64,000 nt of DNA, taken from NCBI GenBank assembly GCA_963975425.1, contig CAXBGS010000004.1, forward strand, positions 496,001 to 560,000, read 5' to 3'. The notes beneath the pieces were generated by a model. The model had not been told where the DNA came from. It was given only the letters and a program-made list of their open reading frames with translations, and ran no database searches. This document shows, piece after piece, positions 18,391 through 27,138 of this stretch. Numbering within the stretch: position 1 is the first letter of the stretch; each line of letters opens with the position of its first letter. The position numbers were made by a program, and so were the translations under genes. Source of the stretch: CAXBGS01 sp963975425. Its GTDB lineage: Bacteria > Planctomycetota > Planctomycetia > Pirellulales > Pirellulaceae.

Positions 18391-19629
18391 ATGTTCCATT
18401 GGACCGAGATTTCATCCGAACTTTCCTCGACTGACGCCGACGAAAGTGCCGCCAGTGACAAGCGAATTGCGCTTGTCGGCCGATTCGGCGCGATGAACCG
18501 CCGTGAAGCCGCGGGTGTCTTGAGGTCATACGGTGCAACGATCGTTGATGCGAGCGACCAAGACATCCACTGGATCGTCGTCGGCGCCGAGGAAAGTCCG
18601 CTGGCCGAGTCTGAACTGTTAAGCGAGGCAATCCATGAGGCGGCGGCCACATCGTCGCTCGAGATCATTGGCGAATCGGAACTGTGGCAGCGATTGGGAT
18701 TGGTGGAGGCCGAACAGTCCATCCGCCGCTACCACACGCCTGCAATGTTGGCTCACTTATTGGGCGTGGATGTCAGCGTGATTCGCCGCTGGCATCGTCG
18801 CGGGCTGATCACCCCGGTCCGCACGATGCACAAATTGCCCTACTTTGACTTCCAAGAAGTAGCGACGGCGAGGCGTCTGGCTCAGTGGATCGCTTCCGGG
18901 GCTAGCCCCAAAGCAATCGAACACCGGCTGGTCGAACTCGTGGAAATCTTACCCGACATCCAAAGACCGATTGATCAGCTGTCCATTTTGATCGAAGGCA
19001 AACAAGTGTTGCTGCGGCAAGGCGATGGCCTGATCGAAACGGGCGGACAGCTGCGTTTTGACTTCGACGCGATGGAAAAGAAGGACGACAACGCTCGAGA
19101 CCAGATCAGCGCCACGCTTTCCGTCTTTCCCACCGACGAAGACTCCTCGCTGACGTTTCCCCTGCGAGACTCACCGGCCGCGGCAGAGGATCCGCTGTTG
19201 GCCAGCGTGTTCGAAGCCGAGGACGCCGACCTGATCGAAACCGCGATCGATGGCTGCCATGGAATTCTCGCCCGAGACGGCCCGAGGGCAGATATCAGTT
19301 TCCTGCTGGGCGAACTGCTGTATCGCAGCGGCGAACCGATCGCCGCACGCGAGCGTTATTACACCGCGATTGAATTGGAACCGGAATTTGTCGAAGCCCG
19401 CACCAGTCTGGGCTGCGTCTTGGCGGAAACAGGCCAGCGGCAACTCGCGATCGCGGCATTCCGAGGCGCACTGGAGCTGCACGAAGAATACCCCGACGCC
19501 CACTACAATCTGGCCAGAGCTTTAGACGACGAAGGCCAAGACACGCAGGCCAAACAGCATTGGCAGCGATTCCTAGAGCTTGCCCCCAACAGCCCCTGGG
19601 CCGCCGAAGCGCAAGCGCGACTTGATTAA
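18391..19629 (+). CDS. BRCT-like / MerR-type HTH / TPR fusion protein
   Basis: A 412-residue protein that reads as three modules. Residues 24-90 (LVGRFGAMNRREAAGVLRSYGATIV, then WIVVGAEESP) have the pattern of a BRCT domain. Residues 115-170 (YHTPAMLAHLLGVDVSVIRRWHRRGLI, then LPYFDFQEVATARRL) are a MerR-family winged helix-turn-helix. Residues 255-410 form at least three tetratricopeptide repeats, for example GEPIAARERYYTAIELEPEFVEARTSLG and YPDAHYNLARALDDEGQDTQAKQHW. No effector-binding cysteines of metal-sensing MerR proteins are seen. It could be a cytoplasmic DNA-binding scaffold or regulator. Function is unknown. It is monocistronic, starting about 140 bases from the 5' end of rnpB. Confidence 0.75.
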   Translation: MFHWTEISSELSSTDADESAASDKRIALVGRFGAMNRREAAGVLRSYGATIVDASDQDIHWIVVGAEESPLAESELLSEAIHEAAATSSLEIIGESELWQRLGLVEAEQSIRRYHTPAMLAHLLGVDVSVIRRWHRRGLITPVRTMHKLPYFDFQEVATARRLAQWIASGASPKAIEHRLVELVEILPDIQRPIDQLSILIEGKQVLLRQGDGLIETGGQLRFDFDAMEKKDDNARDQISATLSVFPTDEDSSLTFPLRDSPAAAEDPLLASVFEAEDADLIETAIDGCHGILARDGPRADISFLLGELLYRSGEPIAARERYYTAIELEPEFVEARTSLGCVLAETGQRQLAIAAFRGALELHEEYPDAHYNLARALDDEGQDTQAKQHWQRFLELAPNSPWAAEAQARLD

Positions 19630-20115
19630 GTGCGAAGGCAAGCGTTTTCACGATACTCAAATGCGGCACACCACCGCACTCGCCGATTGCGATCCGAGCG
19701 ACATCGCACGAGCGTCAATGCGAACGTCCCGATTCGGTCACAAAGGAAATGACCGACGGGATCACCGCCAAGCAGTGAACGCTTGACGGGTTGTCATTAG
19801 CGGCTGGCGGGACGCGCGTGAGAGAGGATGCGTAAACATCACCATCCCATTTCAAAACTGAGATCGGTAAGAGCAGATCACGTCTTGAGGCCTGCCAACG
19901 TTGTTAACGCCATTGGCACGATCGGAGACGAGACGCTGGGTTGAAAATCGCTGAATGCACACGGTTGGTATTCACACGCAGATGCCTCGCTTGCCGTGCA
20001 TCCTCGGTGGGGGCCCCTCGAAACCAGAGGCGGATATTCGACTGCGTGCTGCATCGATTGACAACTCGGCGCAACCTATCACCGACAACAGGAATCGCCG
20101 AATTCGAAAGCCATC
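19630..20115. other. Intergenic region at the left border of the exopolysaccharide region
   Basis: About 490 bases between two genes that converge on it. I see no domain-bearing reading frame, RNA gene, repeat or strong terminator hairpin here. Confidence 0.4.
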
Positions 20116-21000
20116 CTAGGCAGCAGATTTAGCCAAACGTCTGCCAGCGGCGCGCTCAACGAATCCGCTCACTTCATCAAGATGAGAGGTAACGTGGACG
20201 ACTGCACCTCCCAACTGAGGAAATCGATCGTAACTTCCATATTCGGATTCCAGACCTTTGCGGTGCAAAACGGCCAAATGCCCTGGAAATAAGCCGTTCA
20301 GGTAGCTGGTACCGCCCTGGACAGCCACTCGAATATCCGCATTGGCCAACACACAGAGCTGGAACTCGTTGAACGTCGCGTTGGAAAACTTGGCGTGCAG
20401 GTCTTCAATCAGAAAGGCCCCCTCTTGTTTGAGGTCTGCTTTTTCATCGAGATCCAACACGTCGCTATTGTCGTGAACGATCTTGGACGTTGGACGCGCA
20501 TAGACAATGTCAAACTGCTGGCGATAACGCCGCACGAAATCAATCAACCAAGCTTTGGACAGGAAGTTTACCGGAGGACCTTCCCATTCACTGTTGTACT
20601 TATTGAACACCGCGATGACGGGACGTTCGAACCCGAAATCGATCCGGTCCTGGTACTGAGATTTGAAATCGGGAGTCCGCCATCGATTGAACCGTGGCGC
20701 CGCGTGCGCCTTGTGATCAAAACACTTGAACCAGTCCACAGTTCTCCGTTGCTCGTAGCGTTCCTCATGCTCGGGAGAAAACCAGTAAAAGCACTTTGTA
20801 TCGCGACAGCTGATCGTTTTCTTTAAGCGGCCTTGTTGGTAGGCATAGTACGCATATCCAATGTGATAGTACATCTCGAACCCGAATTCACAACCTTGCG
20901 AATCGATCTCGATGGGATGACCTCGAAGATCCGTCCAGCGATTCAAAATCGCTTGCCTCAACCGCTCGACGACCTTTACTGATTTCGAATGCAAACTCAT
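20116..21000 (-). CDS. Uncharacterised protein in the polysaccharide locus, possible GT-B-like enzyme
   Basis: I do not recognise the family. The protein of 294 residues is soluble, with no signal peptide or membrane helix. The N-terminal 100 residues are rich in aromatic residues and Cys (MYYHIGYAYYAYQQGR, SCRDTKCFYWFSPEHEERY). The C-terminal half alternates strands and helices (PVIAVFNKYNSEWEG, FDIVYARP, LCVLANADIRVAVQGGTS), with a Gly-rich turn that resembles the donor site of some GT-B glycosyltransferases. It is the last gene of the minus-strand block, 204 bases after UDP-galactopyranose mutase, so a role in transferring or modifying galactofuranose is a reasonable guess. The ATG at 21000 is preferred over an in-frame start 26 codons upstream because the upstream part looks non-coding. 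Confidence 0.5.
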   Translation of the reverse strand: MSLHSKSVKVVERLRQAILNRWTDLRGHPIEIDSQGCEFGFEMYYHIGYAYYAYQQGRLKKTISCRDTKCFYWFSPEHEERYEQRRTVDWFKCFDHKAHAAPRFNRWRTPDFKSQYQDRIDFGFERPVIAVFNKYNSEWEGPPVNFLSKAWLIDFVRRYRQQFDIVYARPTSKIVHDNSDVLDLDEKADLKQEGAFLIEDLHAKFSNATFNEFQLCVLANADIRVAVQGGTSYLNGLFPGHLAVLHRKGLESEYGSYDRFPQLGGAVVHVTSHLDEVSGFVERAAGRRLAKSAA

Positions 21001-21204
21001 GAGACAAACCTGTTGATAGGAAATAAGGTTAGCCGAATCAGAAAAGAAAACACCGCTTGATGACTCACCGGAGTACAACCGACGTTATGGGGCATCGACA
21101 CACGTGTGTTTGTCGCAGAAAGGCGAAACGTCAACATGTACGGTGACTTGCCTGGCCGATACCGTTGGTCCCGGTGTCTGAGGCGCGTCGTGGGGCGAAA
21201 ATCG

Positions 21205-22341
21205 TTAGGCAGAAAATCGTATCGTCGATCGATCACGCGACGGATTACCTGCGCGGATCGTGTCAGCCGCTTTCTTAAGTGCCGAACCGATCACCTGATG
21301 CATGTCGTAGTACTTATATTCGGCTAGACGACCACCCGTGATATAATTGTCCGGCAGCAAATCAAAGTACTTCTTTTGCAACGCTTCGTTGTGGGACTGA
21401 TTGATCGGATAGTACATATCGTTGCCGATCTCCCATTTGGCCGGATACTCTTTGGTGACGACGGTGTGAGAGGTCTGAACCGCGTCGAAGTGCTTATGTT
21501 CAATCGTGCGAGTGTAAGGCACATCGTGGTCGGTATAATTGATCGCCGCGACACCTTGGTAGTCACTAACATCCATCGTTTGATGTTCGAATTTCAAGCC
21601 ACGCCATTCGTTGGCGCCAAACTGAAAATCGAATAGGCAATCGAGTGGACCTGTGTAGACAACTTTCGTGGTTTCTTTTTCCAAGTGCTCTTGGCCCTGG
21701 ATGAAATCAACGCCGTATTCAACGGGGATTCCTTCGAGAAGACGGTCGAACAGTTGCGTGTATCCTCCCTTAGGAATACCACAGTAGGTATCGTTGAAAT
21801 AATCATCGTTCCATGTCAGCCGCACGGGAATTCGACGAATGATACTGGTTGGCAATGCGGATGGTTCACATCCCCACTGTTTCTTGGTGTAGCCGTAAAT
21901 GAATGTTTCGTAGAGTTCACGACCGACCTGCGACAATGCCCACTCTTCCAAATTAGACGGGTTTTCGATCGCAACGCGCTCTTGTTTAAGTCGCTGATTC
22001 GCTTCAAACGGATTGGTGACGCCCCAGAGTTGGTTGAGCGTCATTAAGTTGATGGGGAACGAATAGAATCGGCCACGGTAGTTCACTCGCGGTCGGTACG
22101 TGAAACGATTGAACGATACGAAACGATTGACGTACTCCCAAATGGTCTCATTGTTGGTGTGGAAGATATGGGGCCCATACCGATGCACGTGGATTCCCTG
22201 CTGGTTCTCGGTATAGCAATTTCCCCCAATGTGATTGCGTTTTTCGATGACTCGGCAGCGTGCACCGGCATCGGTCAACTGCCTTGCGAATACAGAACCG
22301 AACAAGCCGGCTCCGACTATCAAGAAATCATATTTGGGCAT
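21205..22341 (-). CDS. glf: UDP-galactopyranose mutase
   Basis: A flavoenzyme that interconverts UDP-galactopyranose and UDP-galactofuranose, giving the donor for galactofuranose residues in surface glycans. The N-terminus YDFLIVGAGLFGSVFARQL is the FAD-binding Rossmann motif, followed by KRNHIGGNCY. Further conserved parts are RYGPHIFHTN, FIYGYTKKQWG, RIPVRLTWNDDYFND, GPLDCLFDFQFG, ITGGRLAEYKYYDMHQVIGSALK. Its 378 residues are normal. I used the ATG at 22341; a GTG at 22353 adds four residues. Its presence in the block implies that the polysaccharide contains galactofuranose. Confidence 0.95.
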   Translation of the reverse strand: MPKYDFLIVGAGLFGSVFARQLTDAGARCRVIEKRNHIGGNCYTENQQGIHVHRYGPHIFHTNNETIWEYVNRFVSFNRFTYRPRVNYRGRFYSFPINLMTLNQLWGVTNPFEANQRLKQERVAIENPSNLEEWALSQVGRELYETFIYGYTKKQWGCEPSALPTSIIRRIPVRLTWNDDYFNDTYCGIPKGGYTQLFDRLLEGIPVEYGVDFIQGQEHLEKETTKVVYTGPLDCLFDFQFGANEWRGLKFEHQTMDVSDYQGVAAINYTDHDVPYTRTIEHKHFDAVQTSHTVVTKEYPAKWEIGNDMYYPINQSHNEALQKKYFDLLPDNYITGGRLAEYKYYDMHQVIGSALKKAADTIRAGNPSRDRSTIRFSA

Positions 22342-22578
22342 GAATTTGGGCACCTTCCGAATCGCGTCAGGCGAAAGTGAACGTTCGATGTGCGATCACT
22401 ACCTGGAATCGTCGTGAAATGTCAATGCGAATGAGCTCAAGTTCGAATTCGGGGCCGGTTGCAGATTCACGACGAATTTCCCCTGGAATCCACCAGCAAG
22501 CCCGGGTGGCTGATGGTGTTCTTGCAGAGAGAGGCTAACGATCGATCGCAGCGACAACCTCTCGCGCGACAGCCAGGA

Positions 22579-24108
22579 TTAGCAGGGTGGTCCGGCGACC
22601 GAAGAACTGCTGCTTGGCTTCGCCTTATGCCAGTAAGCGAACGACAACCCGTGTAGGTTTGGGAACGCTCTGACCATTGCGTAGAGATAAAACGGCAGAC
22701 AACACATTGCCGAAGCAAAAAGTGTGATCAATGCTTGAAGCCAAGGATTGCTATTGCTTGGAATGATCTTTGTGACAATCCAGCATGCGGCGATGCAGCC
22801 AAAGAACGGCAAACAACATCGAAGCCAACTTGTGAACGTATCGGAGATAGTGTTCATGGCAACACCAATGGTAAGCGGCAATACAATGACATTGATGATG
22901 GCGTAACACACGACAACCGCTTCGATCGACCCTATCCAGACCCCGACGATAAAGCTGCAAACAGTCACGATCGTTTGAATGAGTCCGATGACAAACAAGG
23001 TCTTGGTGCGTCCTGTGACTTGATAACAGAGACCCGTTGGATTCACCAAAGCCTGAAGGATCGCCAGCGGCGCTAAGACCATCAATAAGTCTGCAACGCG
23101 ACTCCACTGCGGTCCCAGAATGAGCTCAACGATGAGGTGCCGTTCCAACCAAACGCAAATCATCGGCAACGTCGTCAGCATCCCGATGACGACGATGATC
23201 TGTTGCAAAGAATTTCTAAGTCTAGGAATATCTTCCTGATAGGGTGACAAGTAAGGCAGTGCAACCAAGTGGGCTGTCGCATTGATCTGCGCAAGAGGCA
23301 GCATCATGATTCGATACGCTACCGAGTAGACCCCCAGTGACGAAGCCCCTAGAAATCGACCAATCAGCACATGGTCGGCGTTTCTTGCCCAGTAGTAGAT
23401 GCTATTAAAACCAACTAATCCCAATGAATAGTCCGCGATCGAACGTATCCGCGTGAGATCCAAACTTGGCCTCGGCAATCCGGTAAAGAAGACGCAAATC
23501 GCTGCGCCCACGATCGCACCAAGGATTGTCGGCACGATCAACGCCCAGAGTTCGGCGCCGCGAAACAACATGATTAGAAAGGCCACCAAAATCGTGATGC
23601 TCGCGGCGAGATCAGCGATCAGAATCGACGCGAAGCGACGATCGCGTCTCAACCGCGACTGCAGCAGACTGTTGATGGTCATTGGGAGCACGACCGCACC
23701 CGACGCCATGAAATACCATGAGAATTCGCTGTATCCGAGAACGCTCGCCAGCGGTGTACCAATCGCGACCGTGATCCCACCAACGGCCAACGCCAATAAA
23801 GCGGAGACCGACAGCGCGGTTGCGAACCCACGCTCATCCAGCTCTTTTTCTCTCACCACATAAAGCGAAATGCCGCTGTCGCCCAGTAACGCTCCGAATT
23901 GAATCACAACATAAATCAATGCCCACACACCGACAAATTCTCGTCCCAGAACTCGCGCGGCAATCGCCATCACGAGGACCATCACGGCTTGTCGAGTAAT
24001 GCGACCGAAGGAAACCGCGACAACATCCCACACTTTTCGCGAGCCCAGACATTCAGCGATGCGCTTCGTTTGCGGGCGATGCCGGACCGCAGGAACGACT
24101 TCTTTCAC
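22579..24108 (-). CDS. Oligosaccharide flippase (Wzx/MATE-like)
   Basis: An inner-membrane flippase of the polysaccharide biosynthesis family that moves lipid-linked repeat units across the membrane. The 509 residues are mostly hydrophobic and give about 12-14 helices. Recognisable parts are ITRQAVMVLVMAIAARVLGREFVGVWALI, GDSGISLYVVREKELDERGFATAL and NADHVLIGRFLGASSLGVYSVAYR, the last being characteristic of the family. The start is a GTG at 24108 that overlaps the stop of a short upstream frame as GTGA. It lies between the glf gene and a glycosyltransferase, as expected for a Wzx/Wzy-dependent cluster. Confidence 0.88.
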   Translation of the reverse strand: MKEVVPAVRHRPQTKRIAECLGSRKVWDVVAVSFGRITRQAVMVLVMAIAARVLGREFVGVWALIYVVIQFGALLGDSGISLYVVREKELDERGFATALSVSALLALAVGGITVAIGTPLASVLGYSEFSWYFMASGAVVLPMTINSLLQSRLRRDRRFASILIADLAASITILVAFLIMLFRGAELWALIVPTILGAIVGAAICVFFTGLPRPSLDLTRIRSIADYSLGLVGFNSIYYWARNADHVLIGRFLGASSLGVYSVAYRIMMLPLAQINATAHLVALPYLSPYQEDIPRLRNSLQQIIVVIGMLTTLPMICVWLERHLIVELILGPQWSRVADLLMVLAPLAILQALVNPTGLCYQVTGRTKTLFVIGLIQTIVTVCSFIVGVWIGSIEAVVVCYAIINVIVLPLTIGVAMNTISDTFTSWLRCCLPFFGCIAACWIVTKIIPSNSNPWLQALITLFASAMCCLPFYLYAMVRAFPNLHGLSFAYWHKAKPSSSSSVAGPPC

Positions 24109-24386
24109 GATGTGGCTCGTTGACGCGGATTAAAATTCGCCCCAGACGATTTACCGCCTCGATTTGCCGCACGAAGAATGACAATCAGAGGTGTCGGCCG
24201 AATCAACCAACTCGTCCCGACCACACCTTTGTGTCGTTGTGGGTATAAGTAGGCGAACAAGTATCCGTCTTCTTTCGCGGTTGGACTGGAGCGTGATGCA
24301 CAACTTGTTTGCGCAAACGACTTGTTTACGTAAACGACGCCTGTCATCAGTGAAGACAGCCTTTCTTTGATCGCGAGTGTAGACAA
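24105..24386 (-). CDS. Possible small or degraded gene upstream of the flippase
   Basis: A 93-codon frame with a TTG start whose TGA stop overlaps the flippase GTG start as GTGA, the coupling seen between real operon genes. The translation (GVVYVNKSFAQTS, EDGYLFAYLYPQRHKG, LIRPTPLIVILRAANRGG) has no domain that I recognise and no ribosome binding site is evident. It may be a short real protein, the remnant of a gene, or chance. The overlap is the only good argument. Confidence 0.25.
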   Translation of the reverse strand: MSTLAIKERLSSLMTGVVYVNKSFAQTSCASRSSPTAKEDGYLFAYLYPQRHKGVVGTSWLIRPTPLIVILRAANRGGKSSGANFNPRQRATS

Positions 24387-24470
24387 ATCTCAATTTCGGA
24401 AACAACGGAGATTTGAAGGTCGCTCAGCAACGCTAGCAACAGCGATGTTGGCGGCGGTCTCGAGATCACT

Positions 24471-24486
24471 CGCGCGTCGACGCGCG
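24471..24486. repeat. 16-bp perfect palindrome
   Basis: CGCGCGTCGACGCGCG is a perfect palindrome, lying about 60 bases downstream of the stop of a minus-strand glycosyltransferase. It could form a short GC-only stem, but there is no loop or T-run, so it is not a standard terminator. Confidence 0.4.
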
Positions 24487-24544
24487 CCACTGCACTGTCA
24501 TGCTCGGCTCTAGCAAAACGGCTTCGCTGTTCGATACCGAAAGG

Positions 24545-25660
24545 TTAGACGTCACGGAACAACCGCTGAAACGTCTTGTCAGATTCAGCTGCGAGTCGCA
24601 AATAGCTTGACTTCGCATTTTCCCCCATCTCGATCCGAAGTTCCTTATCCGCGGCAAGCTCTTGGCAACGCAACGCCAGCATTTTCCAGTCGCCCTCGGG
24701 AACCAAAAAGCCATTTTCACCATCACGGATCAAATACTTTGGCCCGCCGCATGAGAATGCGATTACCGGAATTTTGCGTGAAAACGCTTCCACGACGACA
24801 CGACTGTAAGTCTCCGGACCACCGTGACGTGACACGGATGTGACAAACACCACATCGGCACCATCGAAGATTTCGTCAACATTGGCAAACTCGTGAAACG
24901 TCACGACGTCTTGAAGGTCGCCCTGGACAAGTTGTTTAAGCTCATCCAGGTAATTTTCATCGGCAACATTACCGTATACATCCAGCTTGCACCTCAGAGG
25001 CGATTTGGACAATTCGCCAGCTGCGTGAATCGCATACTCTACGCCTTTCCATCGAGCAAGATTTGCCAACAAGACGATATTGAGCGACTCATCCGCGTCT
25101 TGCTCAGAGGCAGCCTGATTGACGGACGGCAAGTCCATTTCCAAAGGCTGATAGACAAGAACAGGCACATTGAACTTGTAGGTTTCGAGTACCGCTTTCG
25201 ATGGCACCAATACTGCTTGCGGCCTAATGAAACCTGCAATCCATCGAATACCTGGCTGCTGAAAGTCACGAACCCAGACAAAGAGTTTGGCGTGTCCGAT
25301 TTGTCTGCGAATCAGCAACAACAATAGATGAGAGCGATAAGTGTTACTGATTATGAGATCGGGCGCAAAGTCCTGTACTACCTTCGTCAGCGTCCGCAGC
25401 TTGCGTCTTAGGCTGAACCAGTTTCGGATTCGACGCAGGCTGCCCGTCTCAAAGCGGTACAGCTGGATGCCGTTCAATTCGGATAATCGCTTGTGCTCAT
25501 AAACCAGCGCAAGAGTATCTTCCGACTCGATTCCACGATCTTTCTTCAGAGCCTCGATCAAAATGCTGATGCTTTTCTCTGCTCCGCCGAATGCGGAGGC
25601 TACGTTCAAGACAAGCACCTTTTTTGCGATGGTCTCGGCGGATGGCGATTTGCTACTCAT
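24545..25660 (-). CDS. Glycosyltransferase family 4
   Basis: A retaining GT-B glycosyltransferase that adds a sugar to the growing lipid-linked oligosaccharide in the cytoplasm. The protein of 371 residues begins MSSKSPSAETIAKKVLVLNVASAFGGAEKS, the usual opening of the N-terminal Rossmann domain. Later it has NIVLLANLARWKGVEYAIHAAGEL (the donor-domain start with the R-x4-K-type stretch), then SRHGGPETYSRVVVEAFSRKIPVIAFSCGG with the E-x7-E donor-site motif. An in-frame start 21 codons upstream is less likely. Donor and acceptor are unknown. Confidence 0.85.
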   Translation of the reverse strand: MSSKSPSAETIAKKVLVLNVASAFGGAEKSISILIEALKKDRGIESEDTLALVYEHKRLSELNGIQLYRFETGSLRRIRNWFSLRRKLRTLTKVVQDFAPDLIISNTYRSHLLLLLIRRQIGHAKLFVWVRDFQQPGIRWIAGFIRPQAVLVPSKAVLETYKFNVPVLVYQPLEMDLPSVNQAASEQDADESLNIVLLANLARWKGVEYAIHAAGELSKSPLRCKLDVYGNVADENYLDELKQLVQGDLQDVVTFHEFANVDEIFDGADVVFVTSVSRHGGPETYSRVVVEAFSRKIPVIAFSCGGPKYLIRDGENGFLVPEGDWKMLALRCQELAADKELRIEMGENAKSSYLRLAAESDKTFQRLFRDV

Positions 25661-26221
25661 AAAAGGCGAAGATTCTCTGAACCGCTTGTTCTTCTTGAAT
25701 TGAAAAGATGATCCCGTCGGCAATCAGCTGAATCGAGCCCTAAGCGAATTCACCAAAGACGTCAAAGCAACGACAAAAACCCGTACCGGCGTCCTGCGGC
25801 GTCCATTACGCATGTACACTTCCGTTACCAAAGTCAGTCGAAACGTTGGGAAAGCACCTAGGTCCGAACGGACTTTAGCTGCACCCGCACGCTTTGACTC
25901 TTGGCATCGTCATCGTCAATTTTTCTCTGGCTCTGTTTATAGCCATGATGAAAGATTCCTGTCATCAGCAAAGCGGTCGTCAGCGGCACGGCACTCAACA
26001 GCCATGGGAAACCGTGACGATGAGGCTGCGCAATCGCATGTCGCCTGATTCGACGTAAAAGGAATCAGCGGCGGCGGACGCACACCCCGCCTCGAGATGC
26101 AAATTGGCGTGCAAACGTTGCTCAAAGCATTGGCGAAAGCCGGAATTTGATATTGGAATACGATAATTCGCCTTAGTCACTGTCACGAATCATATAGCTG
26201 CTAATAAGATTGGAATGTTTC
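25661..26221. other. Divergent intergenic region with possible coding remnant on the minus strand
   Basis: About 560 bases. On the minus strand, two overlapping frames between roughly 25855 and 26186 look protein-like when joined. The first gives HLEAGCASAAADSFYVESGD and the second gives PWLLSAVPLTTALLMTGIF followed by a charged tail. Neither has a good start and together they would need a frame change. I treat this as a possible decayed gene. The rest should include promoters for the genes on both sides. Confidence 0.25.
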
Positions 26222-27073
26222 ATGGGTTGGAAGATGAAAGTTCGGCGGAAGCTCAATTCGGTCTTCGAGCCGATGGGCTTTGCGTTAAGTCGACATTCCC
26301 CGGAAATCTTTTCACGCGAGATGCAGTCACCTGCGGTTCGCGACCGTCAGTTTGCGACGTTCAGCGATCTTTTGAACGAATGTCTCGACGGTTTTGAAGG
26401 ATTCACATTGACCGTCACGCAAACCGAAATGCAGGAATTCGCGTCCGACCTGCGCAACTGTCCCGTGCGACAAACAAGCGGAGGCGGAGGATTCAATGCG
26501 GCCATGCTGCTTTGGTCGATGGCAAAAAAACTTCAGCCATCCCTCATCGTCGAAAGTGGCGTATTTCGCGGATACACCAGCTGGGTTTTCAGGAACGCCT
26601 GTCCCAAGGCCGAGCAATTCGCCTTCGACATCTCCTTCGAACAACTGCAGCATCGTACTGAGGGCGTGCAATATTTCGAACGCGATTGGCTGACTCAAGA
26701 GATCAAGGTTGATCAAAGAGATCGATCGCTGATCTACTTTGATGACCATGTTGATCAGTGGTGTCGAATTCAAGAAGCTTTCGATCGTGGTTTTCGGTAT
26801 CTCATTTTTGATGACAATCTGCCCGCTGTTGCCCTGCACAACGACGGAGAGGCGGCCTTCCCAACGGTCGACATGCTGTTTGACTTTAGCCTTGAGGATG
26901 GACAACAGATTCGTTGGAAAACGGAATGCGGCACCTTCGAATACACACATGACACACGCAGGGCAGAACAGACGCGCGAGCTGGTCAAGCAGCATGTCCG
27001 CCTGCCCGACCTTCAATTCGTGTTTGGCTATCAGTCGGCCAATCTGACCCTTGTCGAACTGAAGACGCCGTGA
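26222..27073 (+). CDS. Class I SAM-dependent methyltransferase-like protein
   Basis: A soluble protein of about 283 residues that I read as a Rossmann-fold methyltransferase. LIVESGVFRGYTSWVF (near residue 113) matches the SAM-binding motif I with its acidic residue, and QFAFDISFEQLQHR gives the motif II acid. SLIYFDDHVDQW and GFRYLIFDDNLPAV resemble the acidic strand ends of catechol-O-methyltransferase-like and macrocin-type families. No membrane segment is present. The start is uncertain: TTG 26210, ATG 26222 and ATG 26234 are all in frame. It is the only plus-strand gene inside the polysaccharide region, suggesting a separate promoter or a later insertion. O-methylation of a sugar is a plausible role but not shown. 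Confidence 0.6.
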   Translation: MGWKMKVRRKLNSVFEPMGFALSRHSPEIFSREMQSPAVRDRQFATFSDLLNECLDGFEGFTLTVTQTEMQEFASDLRNCPVRQTSGGGGFNAAMLLWSMAKKLQPSLIVESGVFRGYTSWVFRNACPKAEQFAFDISFEQLQHRTEGVQYFERDWLTQEIKVDQRDRSLIYFDDHVDQWCRIQEAFDRGFRYLIFDDNLPAVALHNDGEAAFPTVDMLFDFSLEDGQQIRWKTECGTFEYTHDTRRAEQTRELVKQHVRLPDLQFVFGYQSANLTLVELKTP

Positions 27074-27138
27074 CCAACCGCGCGTCTTAACCGGACGCAC
27101 TTGATCGGACGCGGGAATCATGTGATTGAGTGGTCCGG

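Noticed and set aside
26327..27121. A 264-codon open frame on the minus strand
   Set aside because: Antisense to the methyltransferase-like gene. The plus-strand translation has the SAM-motif pattern and the minus one does not, although this case is less clear than the others.
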